A DNA stretch of 64,000 nucleotides, taken from Nitrospirota bacterium. GTDB lineage: Bacteria > Nitrospirota > Leptospirillia > Leptospirillales > Leptospirillaceae. Position numbers and translations under genes: made by a program. The first letter of the stretch is position 1, and each line of letters begins with the position of its first letter. The DNA is taken from positions 1-64,000 of the forward strand of contig JAKAYA010000001.1 in assembly GCA_021826965.1 (NCBI GenBank), in the 5' to 3' direction. Positions 26,010 to 35,288 of this stretch are shown here, piece by piece. The notes beneath the pieces were generated by a model. The model made no database searches and had not been told where the DNA came from. It worked only from the letters and a program-made list of their open reading frames with translations.

Positions 26010-26810
26010 TTAGACGGGAAGGTCAGGGGAAAAGTCCGGATCGGCCGTCACCGTATTCACGAGAGAACCGACTCCCTCCAGCGTAACAGAGACCCTGTCT
26101 CCCGGAGACAAAGGGCCGACACCGGCGGGGGTTCCGGTCAGGATAACATCACCGGGTTCGAGCGTCATGATCTGGCTGATAAAGGAAACGAGGGTCAGCG
26201 GGTCGAAAATCATATCCGAAGCTCGTGCGTCCTGACGGACAACACCGTTCACTTCCGTGACAAGTTTCCGGTCGTCCGGAAGCGCTCCGGTCAGAATGAC
26301 CGGGCCCAGAGGACAAAACGTGTCGAAGCTTTTGGCACGGGTGTATTGTACATCTTTTTTCTGCAAGTCCCGCGCCGTTACGTCGTTGGCGCACGTTATC
26401 CCGTACAAGCAGAGAGGAACCTCTTCCGGAGAAATCCGGGAAACCCTCCGGCCGATGACAATCGCGATTTCTCCCTCGTAATCCACTCTCCTGGACATCC
26501 GGGGAAGATGGATATGACCGTTCGGAGCCAACAGGGCCGAAGGGGCCTTCATGAACAGGAGGGGCTCCTCAGGAAGGGATTTGCCCATTTCTTTCCCATG
26601 GGCCCTGTAGTTGAGACCAACGGCAATAATCTTTCCCGGTGTCACCGGAGGATGAAAGCGGACATCTTCCACCCGATGCGCGCCATGCCCCGGACCTGAA
26701 AGCGGATAGACATGACGACTGTCTCCGGACAGGACCCCCCAGAAGAGACATCCGTCCTTTTCCACGCGGACGAGCCGGAAATCCGGAGGCATTTCAGGAA
26801 GTGCGATCAT
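26010..26810 (-). CDS. Fumarylacetoacetate hydrolase family protein
   Basis: KIIAVGLNYRAHGKEMG...FMKAPSALLAPNGHIHLPRMSRRVDYEGEIAIVIGRR...GDVILTGTPAGVGPLSPGD. Confidence 0.93.
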   Translation of the reverse strand: MIALPEMPPDFRLVRVEKDGCLFWGVLSGDSRHVYPLSGPGHGAHRVEDVRFHPPVTPGKIIAVGLNYRAHGKEMGKSLPEEPLLFMKAPSALLAPNGHIHLPRMSRRVDYEGEIAIVIGRRVSRISPEEVPLCLYGITCANDVTARDLQKKDVQYTRAKSFDTFCPLGPVILTGALPDDRKLVTEVNGVVRQDARASDMIFDPLTLVSFISQIMTLEPGDVILTGTPAGVGPLSPGDRVSVTLEGVGSLVNTVTADPDFSPDLPV

Positions 26811-27613
26811 CTCCTGTCGTGCTCCAGTCCCAGAACATCGTCCATCGTATACAGGCCGGGTGCCCTCTTTCCTGCCAAAAAAACCGCCGCTTCCACCGCC
26901 CCGCGCGCAAAAGTTTCCCGGGAGGTCGCCCGGTGGGTCAATTCGATCCTCTCACCGTCTCCAAGGAAAAACACCGTATGATCGCCAATCACATCGCCAC
27001 CCCGTAAGGACATGACACCGACAGAATCTTTCGGGCGAACCCCCGTCATCCCTTCACGGTGAAATATCCCGACCTCTTCCAGCATTTTACTACGGGCAGC
27101 GGCCAGGGACTCTCCCAGAAAAAGCGCCGTTCCACTTGGTGCGTCCTTTTTCATCCGATGATGTGTTTCAACGATTTCCGCATCGAAATGGGGAAGCTTC
27201 TTCGCCGCAATTTTCACCAGATAAGAAAGAAGGTGAATTCCCATGCTCATGTTGGGAGAAAGAATCAAAGGAATATGCGCTCCGGCTTTACGAATTTCTT
27301 CCTTCTCCGCAGGAGAAAACCCGGTCGTTCCGATCACCAGGGGGAGACCGGATCGGGAGAATGACTGTATAGTCGCAAGTGCAGAGGAAACTTCGGAAAA
27401 ATCGATGCCGACATCCGACTTTCCGGCTGCCTCTTCCAGAGAATCGATATACATTCCCTCCCCGAAGGCGACCGGTTTTCCCTTCATCGGATCGCTTCTT
27501 TCGACAACCGCGGCGGAAAGAGTCGCGCCGGAATTCTTCAGCAGGACTTCCTGTATGGCCGTCCCCATGCGTCCTGCGGCTCCGATCAGCGCCACGCGAA
27601 CCGGAGAACTCAC
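26807..27613 (-). CDS. dapB: 4-hydroxy-tetrahydrodipicolinate reductase
   Basis: VRVALIGAAGRMGTAIQEVL...ETHHRMKKDAPSGTALFLGE; GTG start overlapping the dapA stop. Confidence 0.96.
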   Translation of the reverse strand: MSSPVRVALIGAAGRMGTAIQEVLLKNSGATLSAAVVERSDPMKGKPVAFGEGMYIDSLEEAAGKSDVGIDFSEVSSALATIQSFSRSGLPLVIGTTGFSPAEKEEIRKAGAHIPLILSPNMSMGIHLLSYLVKIAAKKLPHFDAEIVETHHRMKKDAPSGTALFLGESLAAARSKMLEEVGIFHREGMTGVRPKDSVGVMSLRGGDVIGDHTVFFLGDGERIELTHRATSRETFARGAVEAAVFLAGKRAPGLYTMDDVLGLEHDRR

Positions 27614-28497
27614 GAAAGTCCCTTTCCAAGAAGCCCCATGTTTTTCAAGACCTCTTCCAGTCTGCGCCGCGGCCCCTCGGACATGGGAACGAGAGGAAGA
27701 CGCATGTCGGGATCGATCATACCGGCCAGACCCATGGCGGCCTTGATAGGTATCGGATTGGTTTCGAGACCAAGCACCCGGTGCAGGGGAACGAGCTCCA
27801 AATGTTTGCGAAAGGCCTTTTCCCAATTTCCTGCGAGCGCTTCGTTAACCATCTCGGCCATAAGGCTTGGCACGATATTCGCCGAAACGGAAATCGCTCC
27901 CTTTCCACCAATGGACATGATGGGGTGCGTCAGGAGATCATCTCCGGAGTAGATTGCCATACGGTCTCCGACACGATCGAAAAGTTCGATGATCTGGGAA
28001 AGGGAACCGGATGCTTCCTTGACGCCGACGAACAACTCGACGGAAGCCAGACGCTCGATGGTTTCCGGCAGAATATTGACGCCCGTCCGGACCGGAACGT
28101 TATAGATGACCAGTGGAATATCGACACTTCTCGCCATCGCTTCATAATGACGCACGAGACCTTCCTGTGTCGGTCGATTGTAGTAGGGCGTGATGACCAG
28201 AGCTCCATCGGCCCCCATCGCGCTTGCCGCGCGTGTCAGACGAATGGCTTCGTCGGTACTGTTCGACCCTGTCCCGGCCAAAACCTGGATACGCCGGGCG
28301 GCCTGTTCAATAACAACTTCCAGGACGCGCTCGTGCTCCCGGTGGTCAAGCGTTGCGGACTCACCCGTCGTTCCGACAGGAACCAGAGCCTGGGTTCCCT
28401 CCCTGACATGAAAGTCAACCAGTTCCCGGAGCTTTTTTTCATCGACCCTCCCACCTGAAAACGGGGTGACCAGGGCCACCATCGATCCTTTGAACAC
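27610..28497 (-). CDS. dapA: 4-hydroxy-tetrahydrodipicolinate synthase
   Basis: MFKGSMVALVTPFSGGRVDEKKLRELVDFHV...VPVGTTGESATLDHREH...PYYNRPTQEGLVRHY. Confidence 0.97.
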   Translation of the reverse strand: MFKGSMVALVTPFSGGRVDEKKLRELVDFHVREGTQALVPVGTTGESATLDHREHERVLEVVIEQAARRIQVLAGTGSNSTDEAIRLTRAASAMGADGALVITPYYNRPTQEGLVRHYEAMARSVDIPLVIYNVPVRTGVNILPETIERLASVELFVGVKEASGSLSQIIELFDRVGDRMAIYSGDDLLTHPIMSIGGKGAISVSANIVPSLMAEMVNEALAGNWEKAFRKHLELVPLHRVLGLETNPIPIKAAMGLAGMIDPDMRLPLVPMSEGPRRRLEEVLKNMGLLGKGLS

Positions 28498-28539
28498 GGC
28501 ATTCGCTCCATGGGCCGAACGGATCGGCCCTTTCAGATT

Positions 28540-29037
28540 TTATGGGACACTTTCCGGACGGCCCGTGCTGTCTGGTCCCAGCTCGAGAACGGCCGGGGGA
28601 CTCCCTTGGGGAACCGCATGGAATTTTTCCAGATCGGCCCATGCATGACGCAAGAGGGCCACCAGGCTCTCCTGATGCACATCTCCCGGATAGGACATCA
28701 TTTCCCGAAACTCGGAACTGAGTGCGATAACTTCCGGAGAAGGCACCTTCCGGGCGCGCCCCGCATCATAAAACTGATCCAGGATCTTCCGCGCCTCGAC
28801 TTTTCTTTCGGAGGACCAGGTGACGGGCATCCGGTTCATCAGGGCGTGGTCGGTCACCCAGTTTCTCATGTAAATGTAAGTCAGGGTATCCCCCCCCGTA
28901 AAGGTGAGGAGAAAAAACACCACCGGGACAGCCGACAGGATGATCAGGACCAGAAAGCATCCTCGTCCTTCTTTCCGGTGCGGTGCGAGCGGAACGTCAT
29001 CGTCGTCGTGATCCGCCGGACGGGAGTCCTCAGACAA
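28540..29037 (-). CDS. Hypothetical single-TM protein between lysA and dapA
   Basis: MSEDSRPADHDDDDVPLAPHRKEGRGCFLVLIILSAVPVVFFLLTF...; overlaps the lysA 3' end by 8 bp. Confidence 0.6.
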   Translation of the reverse strand: MSEDSRPADHDDDDVPLAPHRKEGRGCFLVLIILSAVPVVFFLLTFTGGDTLTYIYMRNWVTDHALMNRMPVTWSSERKVEARKILDQFYDAGRARKVPSPEVIALSSEFREMMSYPGDVHQESLVALLRHAWADLEKFHAVPQGSPPAVLELGPDSTGRPESVP

Positions 29038-30274
29038 TCCCCTCTCCCCGGATCAGATCATCGTACGTTTCGCGGGCACGGATCACCGAAAAACGGTCTC
29101 CCGAAACCAGAACCTCCGGCGGACGGGGACGCGCGTTGTAATTGGAGGCCATGGCAAACCCGTAGGCTCCTGCCGACATGACCGCCAGAAGATCTCCCGG
29201 AACAACTTCGGGCAGTTCCCGATCCTGAACAAGAAAGTCTCCCGTCTCGCACACCGGACCCACAAGATCCCCTTTTTTCCCGATTCCTGACCGCTTCACC
29301 ACTGGCCACAGGTCATGAAACGCCCCGTAAAGAGAGGGCCGGATCAGGTCGTTCATACCCGCGTCCGCGATGTAGAACATCTTGACGGACGTTTCCTTGA
29401 GATACTGGACCTCTGTAACGAGAATCCCTGCATTTCCGACGATGGAGCGCCCCGGCTCAAGAATGATCCCCACGTCCAGCCCTTCCAGTCGGGACAGGAT
29501 TTCGTGGGCAACTTCCCGGGGGGTCGGCGGTTTTTCGTTTCCGTAACGAATCCCCAGTCCTCCGCCAACATCCAGCCAGGACACAGAAATACCGTTGTCT
29601 TTCAGCAGACGGGCAAAAGCAACCATCCGGTCAAACGCATCACGGAAAGGAGAAATTTCGGTCAGCTGTGATCCGATATGCTGGTGGATTCCGACGATCC
29701 GGATGCCGGGCAGGCGAGCAGCCCGCTGATATTCCGCCAGGGCCTGATCCACCGGTATCCCGAATTTGCTTTTTTTCATACCGGTCGAGATGTAGGGATG
29801 GGTTTTCGGATCAACGTCCGGATTGACGCGAAGAGCGACCGGAGCGATTTTTCCCGACGAAACCGCCACACGGGAAAGCCGGTCGAGTTCCATCGCCGAT
29901 TCGACATTGAACATCAGGATCCCCGCGTCGAGGGCTTCCCGCATCTCCGTTTCCGTTTTCCCCACACCGGCAAAGACGATACGTTCAGAAGGGATCCCGG
30001 CCTTCCGGGCCCGAAAGAGCTCTCCGCCGGAAACGACGTCAGCCCCCGCACCCATCTTTTCCAGGAGGGAAAGAACCTGGAGGTTTCCGTTGGCTTTCAT
30101 CGCATATGCGATAATGGTCCGGTGTCCCTTAAAAGCCTCCTGATAGGAGGTATACGTCTCCCTCAGCGCTTTTTCGCTGTATATATAGACAGGAGAATCC
30201 ACCGAAGCGACGATTTTGCTGACCGGCACATCTTCCACAAAAAGCTCGTGACCCCTGTATTCAAATCCGTTCAA
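29030..30274 (-). CDS. lysA: Diaminopimelate decarboxylase
   Basis: YAMKANGNLQVLSLLEKMGAGADVVSGGELFRA...LDVGGGLGIRYGNE...VGPVCETGDFLVQDRELP. Confidence 0.97.
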   Translation of the reverse strand: MNGFEYRGHELFVEDVPVSKIVASVDSPVYIYSEKALRETYTSYQEAFKGHRTIIAYAMKANGNLQVLSLLEKMGAGADVVSGGELFRARKAGIPSERIVFAGVGKTETEMREALDAGILMFNVESAMELDRLSRVAVSSGKIAPVALRVNPDVDPKTHPYISTGMKKSKFGIPVDQALAEYQRAARLPGIRIVGIHQHIGSQLTEISPFRDAFDRMVAFARLLKDNGISVSWLDVGGGLGIRYGNEKPPTPREVAHEILSRLEGLDVGIILEPGRSIVGNAGILVTEVQYLKETSVKMFYIADAGMNDLIRPSLYGAFHDLWPVVKRSGIGKKGDLVGPVCETGDFLVQDRELPEVVPGDLLAVMSAGAYGFAMASNYNARPRPPEVLVSGDRFSVIRARETYDDLIRGEGIV

Positions 30275-30330
30275 ATTCCGTTCCTTTCAATCGGCCTTCC
30301 ATGAGTTGAATTTTCTTCGTCATCTCTCCA

Positions 30331-30474
30331 TCAGTGCGAAGACGATTGCCTCTGCTTTTTCACTTCCTCCGGCGGGATCGGCGTTCCCTGAACTCCACAG
30401 GCCGCAAGGGAAAGAAGCCAGCTGAAAAGGATTCCCGAAGCCACCCAGCGACGGATCACCGGAGTGCGAATCAT
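30331..30474 (-). CDS. Small lipoprotein, LptM-like (not in supplied ORF track)
   Basis: Translated by eye: MIRTPVIRRWVASGILFSWLLSLAACGVQGTPIPPEEVKKQRQSSSH*; lipobox LAAC; ATGA overlap with the argH stop; located upstream of lysA, as LptM/YifL-type genes often are. Confidence 0.75.
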   Translation of the reverse strand: MIRTPVIRRWVASGILFSWLLSLAACGVQGTPIPPEEVKKQRQSSSH

Positions 30475-31874
30475 CGGCCATCCAGCTCCCGTTCGATTTC
30501 CCGGATCCGTTCTTCGACGCGCTCCGGTGCTGGACCTCCGGGGAGATCGCGTCTTCGGACGGAGTTTTCCGGGGTCAGGGCGCTCGCATACCCTTTGGGG
30601 AACGCCGGCGAGAATTCATGCAGTTCTTCGTCTGTCAGACTCGCCAGTTTCCGGCGATCCCGTTCACATCGGGCGACGATGCGACCGACAATCGCATGGG
30701 CTTCTCGAAACGGAATGCCTCCCCGAACCAGATCTTCCGCCATATCCGTCGCCAGAAGCTCGTCCCCGGAAAGTGCTTGCCGGAGCCGATCTTCGTCCAG
30801 AACCGACTCACCCGCGATCCGCATGAAGAGCGTCACCGACTGACGGATTGTTTCCGCTGCATCGAAAAGATGCTCCTTGTCCTCCTGCAGATCCCGGTTG
30901 TAGGAGAGAGGCAGTCCTTTCAGAATGGTTGCAAGACCCATATAGTGCCCGATGACCCGACCGGTCTTCCCCCGGATCAGTTCCAGAACATCGGGATTCC
31001 TTTTCTGGGGCATCATGCTCGATCCTGTCATATAGCGGTCCGGGATGCGGACGAAACCGAATTCCCGGGTGGACCAGAGAATCCATTCTTCTGCCCACCC
31101 CGAAAGGTGTAATGACAACATGACGGCCGCATGCAGAAAATCGGCGACAAAATCACGATCGGACACGGCGTCAAGACCATTGCCTGTAACGCCTGAAAAG
31201 CCCAGCTGACGGGCGACGCTTTCCCTGTCGATAGGTAATGTTGTGCCTGCCAGGGCTCCTGAGCCCAACGGAGAAAGGGTCAGTCCACGATCGACCTCCA
31301 GAAACCGACGACGGTCACGAAGAAGACGTTCGGCGTGCGCCATGAAATAGTACCCTGCTGAAATGGGTTGTGCCTGCTGAAGATGCGTATATCCAGGGAG
31401 GAGAATCTCCCTCATCCGTCTCGACTGACCGATCAGGACGCGGACAAATTCGGCGAGTAACCCTGCCATTTCGCGCGAACGATCGATCACATAAAGTCGA
31501 AGGTCCAAAGCCACCTGATCGTTCCGGCTTCGTGCCGTATGAATCTTCTGGGCGGGCGTGCCGACGAGTTCGAACAGGCGCTTTTCGATATTCATATGAA
31601 TATCTTCATATTCGTCCCGAAAAGGAAAAATTTCGTCTTTTATCTCCTTTTCGATGCGGGAGAGACCTTCCTGAATAAGGTGCTCCTCCTCTTCCGTCAG
31701 AAGATGGACTTTCAGGAGCATCGCCGCATGAGCCCTCGATCCCTTTATGTCCTGCTGCCAGAGGGCCCGGTCAAACGAAATGGACTGCGTAAACATTTCG
31801 ACTTCCCGGTCTGTCGATTCGGAAAACCGTCCGCCCCACAGTTTCTCCGGATTTCCACCGCTCTTTTCCGGCAT
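30471..31874 (-). CDS. argH: Argininosuccinate lyase
   Basis: LWGGRFSESTDREVEMFTQSISFDRALWQQDI...TGSSMMPQKRNPDVLELIRGKTGR. Confidence 0.97.
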   Translation of the reverse strand: MPEKSGGNPEKLWGGRFSESTDREVEMFTQSISFDRALWQQDIKGSRAHAAMLLKVHLLTEEEEHLIQEGLSRIEKEIKDEIFPFRDEYEDIHMNIEKRLFELVGTPAQKIHTARSRNDQVALDLRLYVIDRSREMAGLLAEFVRVLIGQSRRMREILLPGYTHLQQAQPISAGYYFMAHAERLLRDRRRFLEVDRGLTLSPLGSGALAGTTLPIDRESVARQLGFSGVTGNGLDAVSDRDFVADFLHAAVMLSLHLSGWAEEWILWSTREFGFVRIPDRYMTGSSMMPQKRNPDVLELIRGKTGRVIGHYMGLATILKGLPLSYNRDLQEDKEHLFDAAETIRQSVTLFMRIAGESVLDEDRLRQALSGDELLATDMAEDLVRGGIPFREAHAIVGRIVARCERDRRKLASLTDEELHEFSPAFPKGYASALTPENSVRRRDLPGGPAPERVEERIREIERELDGR

Positions 31875-33100
31875 CAGAATTCTCCGCCTCCAACCTGATC
31901 CGAATACAGTTTGAGGCGCAAGGACTGTATCCGGATAAATCCGGTCGCATCGGCCTGGTTGTAGAAACCGCCTGCCTCGAACGTTGCCAGGTCTTTCCGA
32001 TAAAGAGAATAAGGAGAACGCCTTCCCATCACACGCAGCGCACCTTTGTAGAGCTGAAGGCGCACATCGCCCGTCACGCGCTCCTGCGTCTTCCGGATCA
32101 TCGTCCACAGGGTTTCCCGTTCCGGGGAATACCAGAAACCGTTATAGACAAGAGACGCGAACTGCGGGACCAGCGTTTGCTTCAGCTTCAAAAGCTCCCT
32201 GTCCAAAGTCAGTGTTTCCAGTGCCCGATGAGCAGCGTACAACAACGTTCCACCCGGAGTCTCATAGACTCCCCGGGATTTCATTCCGACAAACCGGCTT
32301 TCGACAAGATCGATCCGTCCAATGCCGTACTCTCCTCCAATCTGATTCGCTCTTTCCATCAGTGGCACCGGGTCCAGAAGATCCCCGTTGATGGCAATGG
32401 GAACACCTTTCTCGAACGATACCGTCACTTCTGCCGGGATGTCCGGAGAGTCGACAGGATCTTTCGTCAGGGTAAAGATTTCGCGCGGTGGTGCAACCCA
32501 TGGGTCTTCCAGAACTCCTCCCTCATAACTGGTATGAAAAAGGTTGCGGTCGATCGAATAGGGTTTTTCAAGAGTCGCATGGATCGGAATCGCATGCTTT
32601 TTGGCATAGTTGATCAATTCACTCCTGGACGACATGTCCCATTCACGCCATGGGGCGATGACCTGAATTCGAGGGTCAAAATACGCATAGGCCATTTCGA
32701 AACGAACCTGGTCGTTCCCTTTTCCGGTGGCTCCATGGGCCACGGCATCTGCTCCTTCCAGACGTGCGATCTCCATCTGAGCTTTGGCGATCAACGGACG
32801 GGCAATGGATGTTCCCAGAAGATAACCGTCCTCATAAACGGCTCCGCTCTGAATCATCGGAAACAGAAAATCCTTCACGAATTCTTCCCGGAGATCGCGG
32901 ACATAGACTTTCGAAGCCCCCGTCCGGAAAGCTTTCCGGGAAATCTCTTCGAGATCTTCTCCCTGTCCCAGATCTGCGCAATAGGCCACGACCTGACAAC
33001 CATATTTTTCCTTGAGCCACGTCATGATGACCGAGGTGTCCAGTCCACCCGAATAGGCCAGGACGACCTTTCCGGGGACCACTCCTTTTTCCTGGGACAT
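31874..33100 (-). CDS. argG: Argininosuccinate synthase
   Basis: KVVLAYSGGLDTSVIMTWLKEKYGCQVVAYCADLGQGEDLEEI. Confidence 0.97.
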   Translation of the reverse strand: MSQEKGVVPGKVVLAYSGGLDTSVIMTWLKEKYGCQVVAYCADLGQGEDLEEISRKAFRTGASKVYVRDLREEFVKDFLFPMIQSGAVYEDGYLLGTSIARPLIAKAQMEIARLEGADAVAHGATGKGNDQVRFEMAYAYFDPRIQVIAPWREWDMSSRSELINYAKKHAIPIHATLEKPYSIDRNLFHTSYEGGVLEDPWVAPPREIFTLTKDPVDSPDIPAEVTVSFEKGVPIAINGDLLDPVPLMERANQIGGEYGIGRIDLVESRFVGMKSRGVYETPGGTLLYAAHRALETLTLDRELLKLKQTLVPQFASLVYNGFWYSPERETLWTMIRKTQERVTGDVRLQLYKGALRVMGRRSPYSLYRKDLATFEAGGFYNQADATGFIRIQSLRLKLYSDQVGGGEF

Positions 33101-33102
33101 GA

Positions 33103-34035
33103 TTATCCTTTCCCCGTGCAAAAAAGCATAAGAGCCTTCTGTAAATGCAGTCGATTTTCCGCCTGCGCAAAAACCTTCGAACGGGGCCCATCGAGAACCT
33201 CTTCCGTCACTTCCTTCCCGCGATAGGCCGGAAGACAATGGAGCACAATGACATCGGGGGCCGCCACAGACAACATTTCCCTATTGATCTGGAAACCGGA
33301 AAAGGCCTGTTCCCGGATAGTCGACTCGGCTTCCTGTCCCATGCTCGTCCAGACATCGGTGTACAGAACACGGGCTTCTTTGGCGGCCTCCATCGGGTTC
33401 TCCATCCATGTGACGGATCCTCCGGTCTTCTTTGCCATTTCCGACGACCATCGGAGAATTTCAGCATCCGGCGCATATCCCGGAGGCGTCGAGACAACGA
33501 GATCCACTCCCAGGAGGGCCCCTGCCTCCATCAGGGAATGGGCCATGTTGTTTCCGTCTCCGACATACGCCATCCGTATTCCCTGAATGGACCCGAATTC
33601 CTTTCCGATGAAAGAGAAATCCGAAAGCGCCTGACAAGGATGATGTCCGTCCGTAAGACCGTTGATGACCGGGACCGTGGAATGGCCGGCAAATCGGTCA
33701 ATCCGATCGTGACCGAACGTCCGTATGATGACCATATCCAGATAGCCGGACATGACCCGTGCCGTGTCTTCAATGGTTTCACCCCGGGCCAGCTGTGAGT
33801 CTCCTCCCAGAAAAACAGTGTCCCCTCCCATCTGATGAACGCCTGCCTCAAAAGACAGCCGCGTCCGGGTAGACGACTTTTCGAACAGGAGACCAACGGT
33901 TTTTCGAGAAAAGCAATTCTCGTAATCTTCCGGATTGTTCCGGATCCGTTCCGTCAGGTCCAGAATGTCCCGAATTCCTGAAGAATCGAGATCACTGACC
34001 TTCAAAAAGTGACGAAATGCTTTTTTTTCCGTCAA
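33103..34035 (-). CDS. argF: Ornithine carbamoyltransferase
   Basis: FEKSSTRTRLSFEAGVHQMGGDTVFLGGDSQLARGET...VLHCLPAYRGKEVTEEVLDG. Confidence 0.97.
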   Translation of the reverse strand: MTEKKAFRHFLKVSDLDSSGIRDILDLTERIRNNPEDYENCFSRKTVGLLFEKSSTRTRLSFEAGVHQMGGDTVFLGGDSQLARGETIEDTARVMSGYLDMVIIRTFGHDRIDRFAGHSTVPVINGLTDGHHPCQALSDFSFIGKEFGSIQGIRMAYVGDGNNMAHSLMEAGALLGVDLVVSTPPGYAPDAEILRWSSEMAKKTGGSVTWMENPMEAAKEARVLYTDVWTSMGQEAESTIREQAFSGFQINREMLSVAAPDVIVLHCLPAYRGKEVTEEVLDGPRSKVFAQAENRLHLQKALMLFCTGKG

Positions 34036-35288
34036 GACTTCTCTCCCGAAAGGCCGGAAAAAATCTTGTCCGCCACCGACAGGAAATCATCCGTTTCATC
34101 ATAGGTGATCGAAAGTGGAGGAAGAAGCCGGATCACATCGTCAGCAGGACCGGTAGCGTTCACCAGGACCCTGTCTTCGCGGAATAGGTCCTTGATTTTC
34201 TTCGCACTCCCCGAGACGACAAGTCCGACCATGAACCCCTTCCCCCGAACCTCCCGGATCAGGGAGGGATACCTCCCCTTCAGGGCCATCAACCCGTCCC
34301 ACAAATAGGCGCTCATCGTCCGAGCCCTTTCCGGAAGGAAATCCTCCGCAAAAAGAGCGCGCAGCAGTGCAGCTCCGGCCGCACAGGCGACAGGGTTCCC
34401 GCCGAAAGTCGAACCGTGCGTCCCCGACGGCAAAAACTTTGACAATTTCTCGTTGGTCAGAAGGGCTCCCAGCGGAAGCCCCCCGCCCAGTGCCTTCGAG
34501 GATACAAGGATATCCGGAACAAGCTCGTATTGCTCGTAGGCAAAAAGGGAGCCCGTTCGCCCCATTCCTGTCTGGATCTCGTCGAGGATCAGGAGAATGT
34601 CTTCTTCCTGCGTCCATCGACGGAGTTTTTGCAAAAAGTCTCTTTCCGCCGGGATGACCCCGATTTCGCCCTGGATTGGTTCGACGATGACGGCAACCGT
34701 TTCCGGTGTCCGCGTGGCCCGGACTTTTTCAAAATCATTGAACGGCGCATAGAGAAACCCCGAAGGCAAAGGCCCAAATCCTTCCCGAATCTTGGCCTGA
34801 CCCGTCAGAGTCATCGCCCCCATGGTTCTTCCATGAAAACTGCCTTCCATCGAAATCATCGTGTATCGACCGGTGGAGGCCCCATAACGTCTGGAGAGCT
34901 TGATCGCTGCCTCGATGGCTTCGGTTCCCGAATTTGAAAAATAAACCCTGTCGGCAAACGTCCTTTCCACCAGAAGCTCTGCCAGATCCACAACGGCCGG
35001 ATTATAATAAAGATTGGAAAGATGCACCATTCTCTGGGCCTGTTTCTGGATGGCATGGGTAATCCCGGGATGGCAATGCCCGAGCACGTGGATTGCGATG
35101 CCTCCCAGAAAATCGAGATAAGCTACCCCCGACGGGTCGAAAAGATAGCTCCCGCGTCCCTTTTCGAAAACCAAAGGTTCCCGGCTATAGTTTTCCAGCA
35201 ACACCCTCGCCCCCCTTTCGCTCCACCCTTCCCTTATCGCCGATTTGGAAGTCGTCGGTGATTTCTTCAGAAATTCAGGCGGTTTCAA
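34032..35288 (-). CDS. argD: Acetylornithine aminotransferase
   Basis: YLDFLGGIAIHVLGHCHPGI...SFHGRTMGAMTLTGQAKIREGFGPLPSGF...LILDEIQTGMGRTGSLFAYEQY. Confidence 0.93.
   Translation of the reverse strand: MKPPEFLKKSPTTSKSAIREGWSERGARVLLENYSREPLVFEKGRGSYLFDPSGVAYLDFLGGIAIHVLGHCHPGITHAIQKQAQRMVHLSNLYYNPAVVDLAELLVERTFADRVYFSNSGTEAIEAAIKLSRRYGASTGRYTMISMEGSFHGRTMGAMTLTGQAKIREGFGPLPSGFLYAPFNDFEKVRATRTPETVAVIVEPIQGEIGVIPAERDFLQKLRRWTQEEDILLILDEIQTGMGRTGSLFAYEQYELVPDILVSSKALGGGLPLGALLTNEKLSKFLPSGTHGSTFGGNPVACAAGAALLRALFAEDFLPERARTMSAYLWDGLMALKGRYPSLIREVRGKGFMVGLVVSGSAKKIKDLFREDRVLVNATGPADDVIRLLPPLSITYDETDDFLSVADKIFSGLSGEKS

Noticed and set aside
32177-33226. 349-aa plus-strand ORF opposite argG
   Set aside because: Antisense shadow of a well-conserved enzyme.
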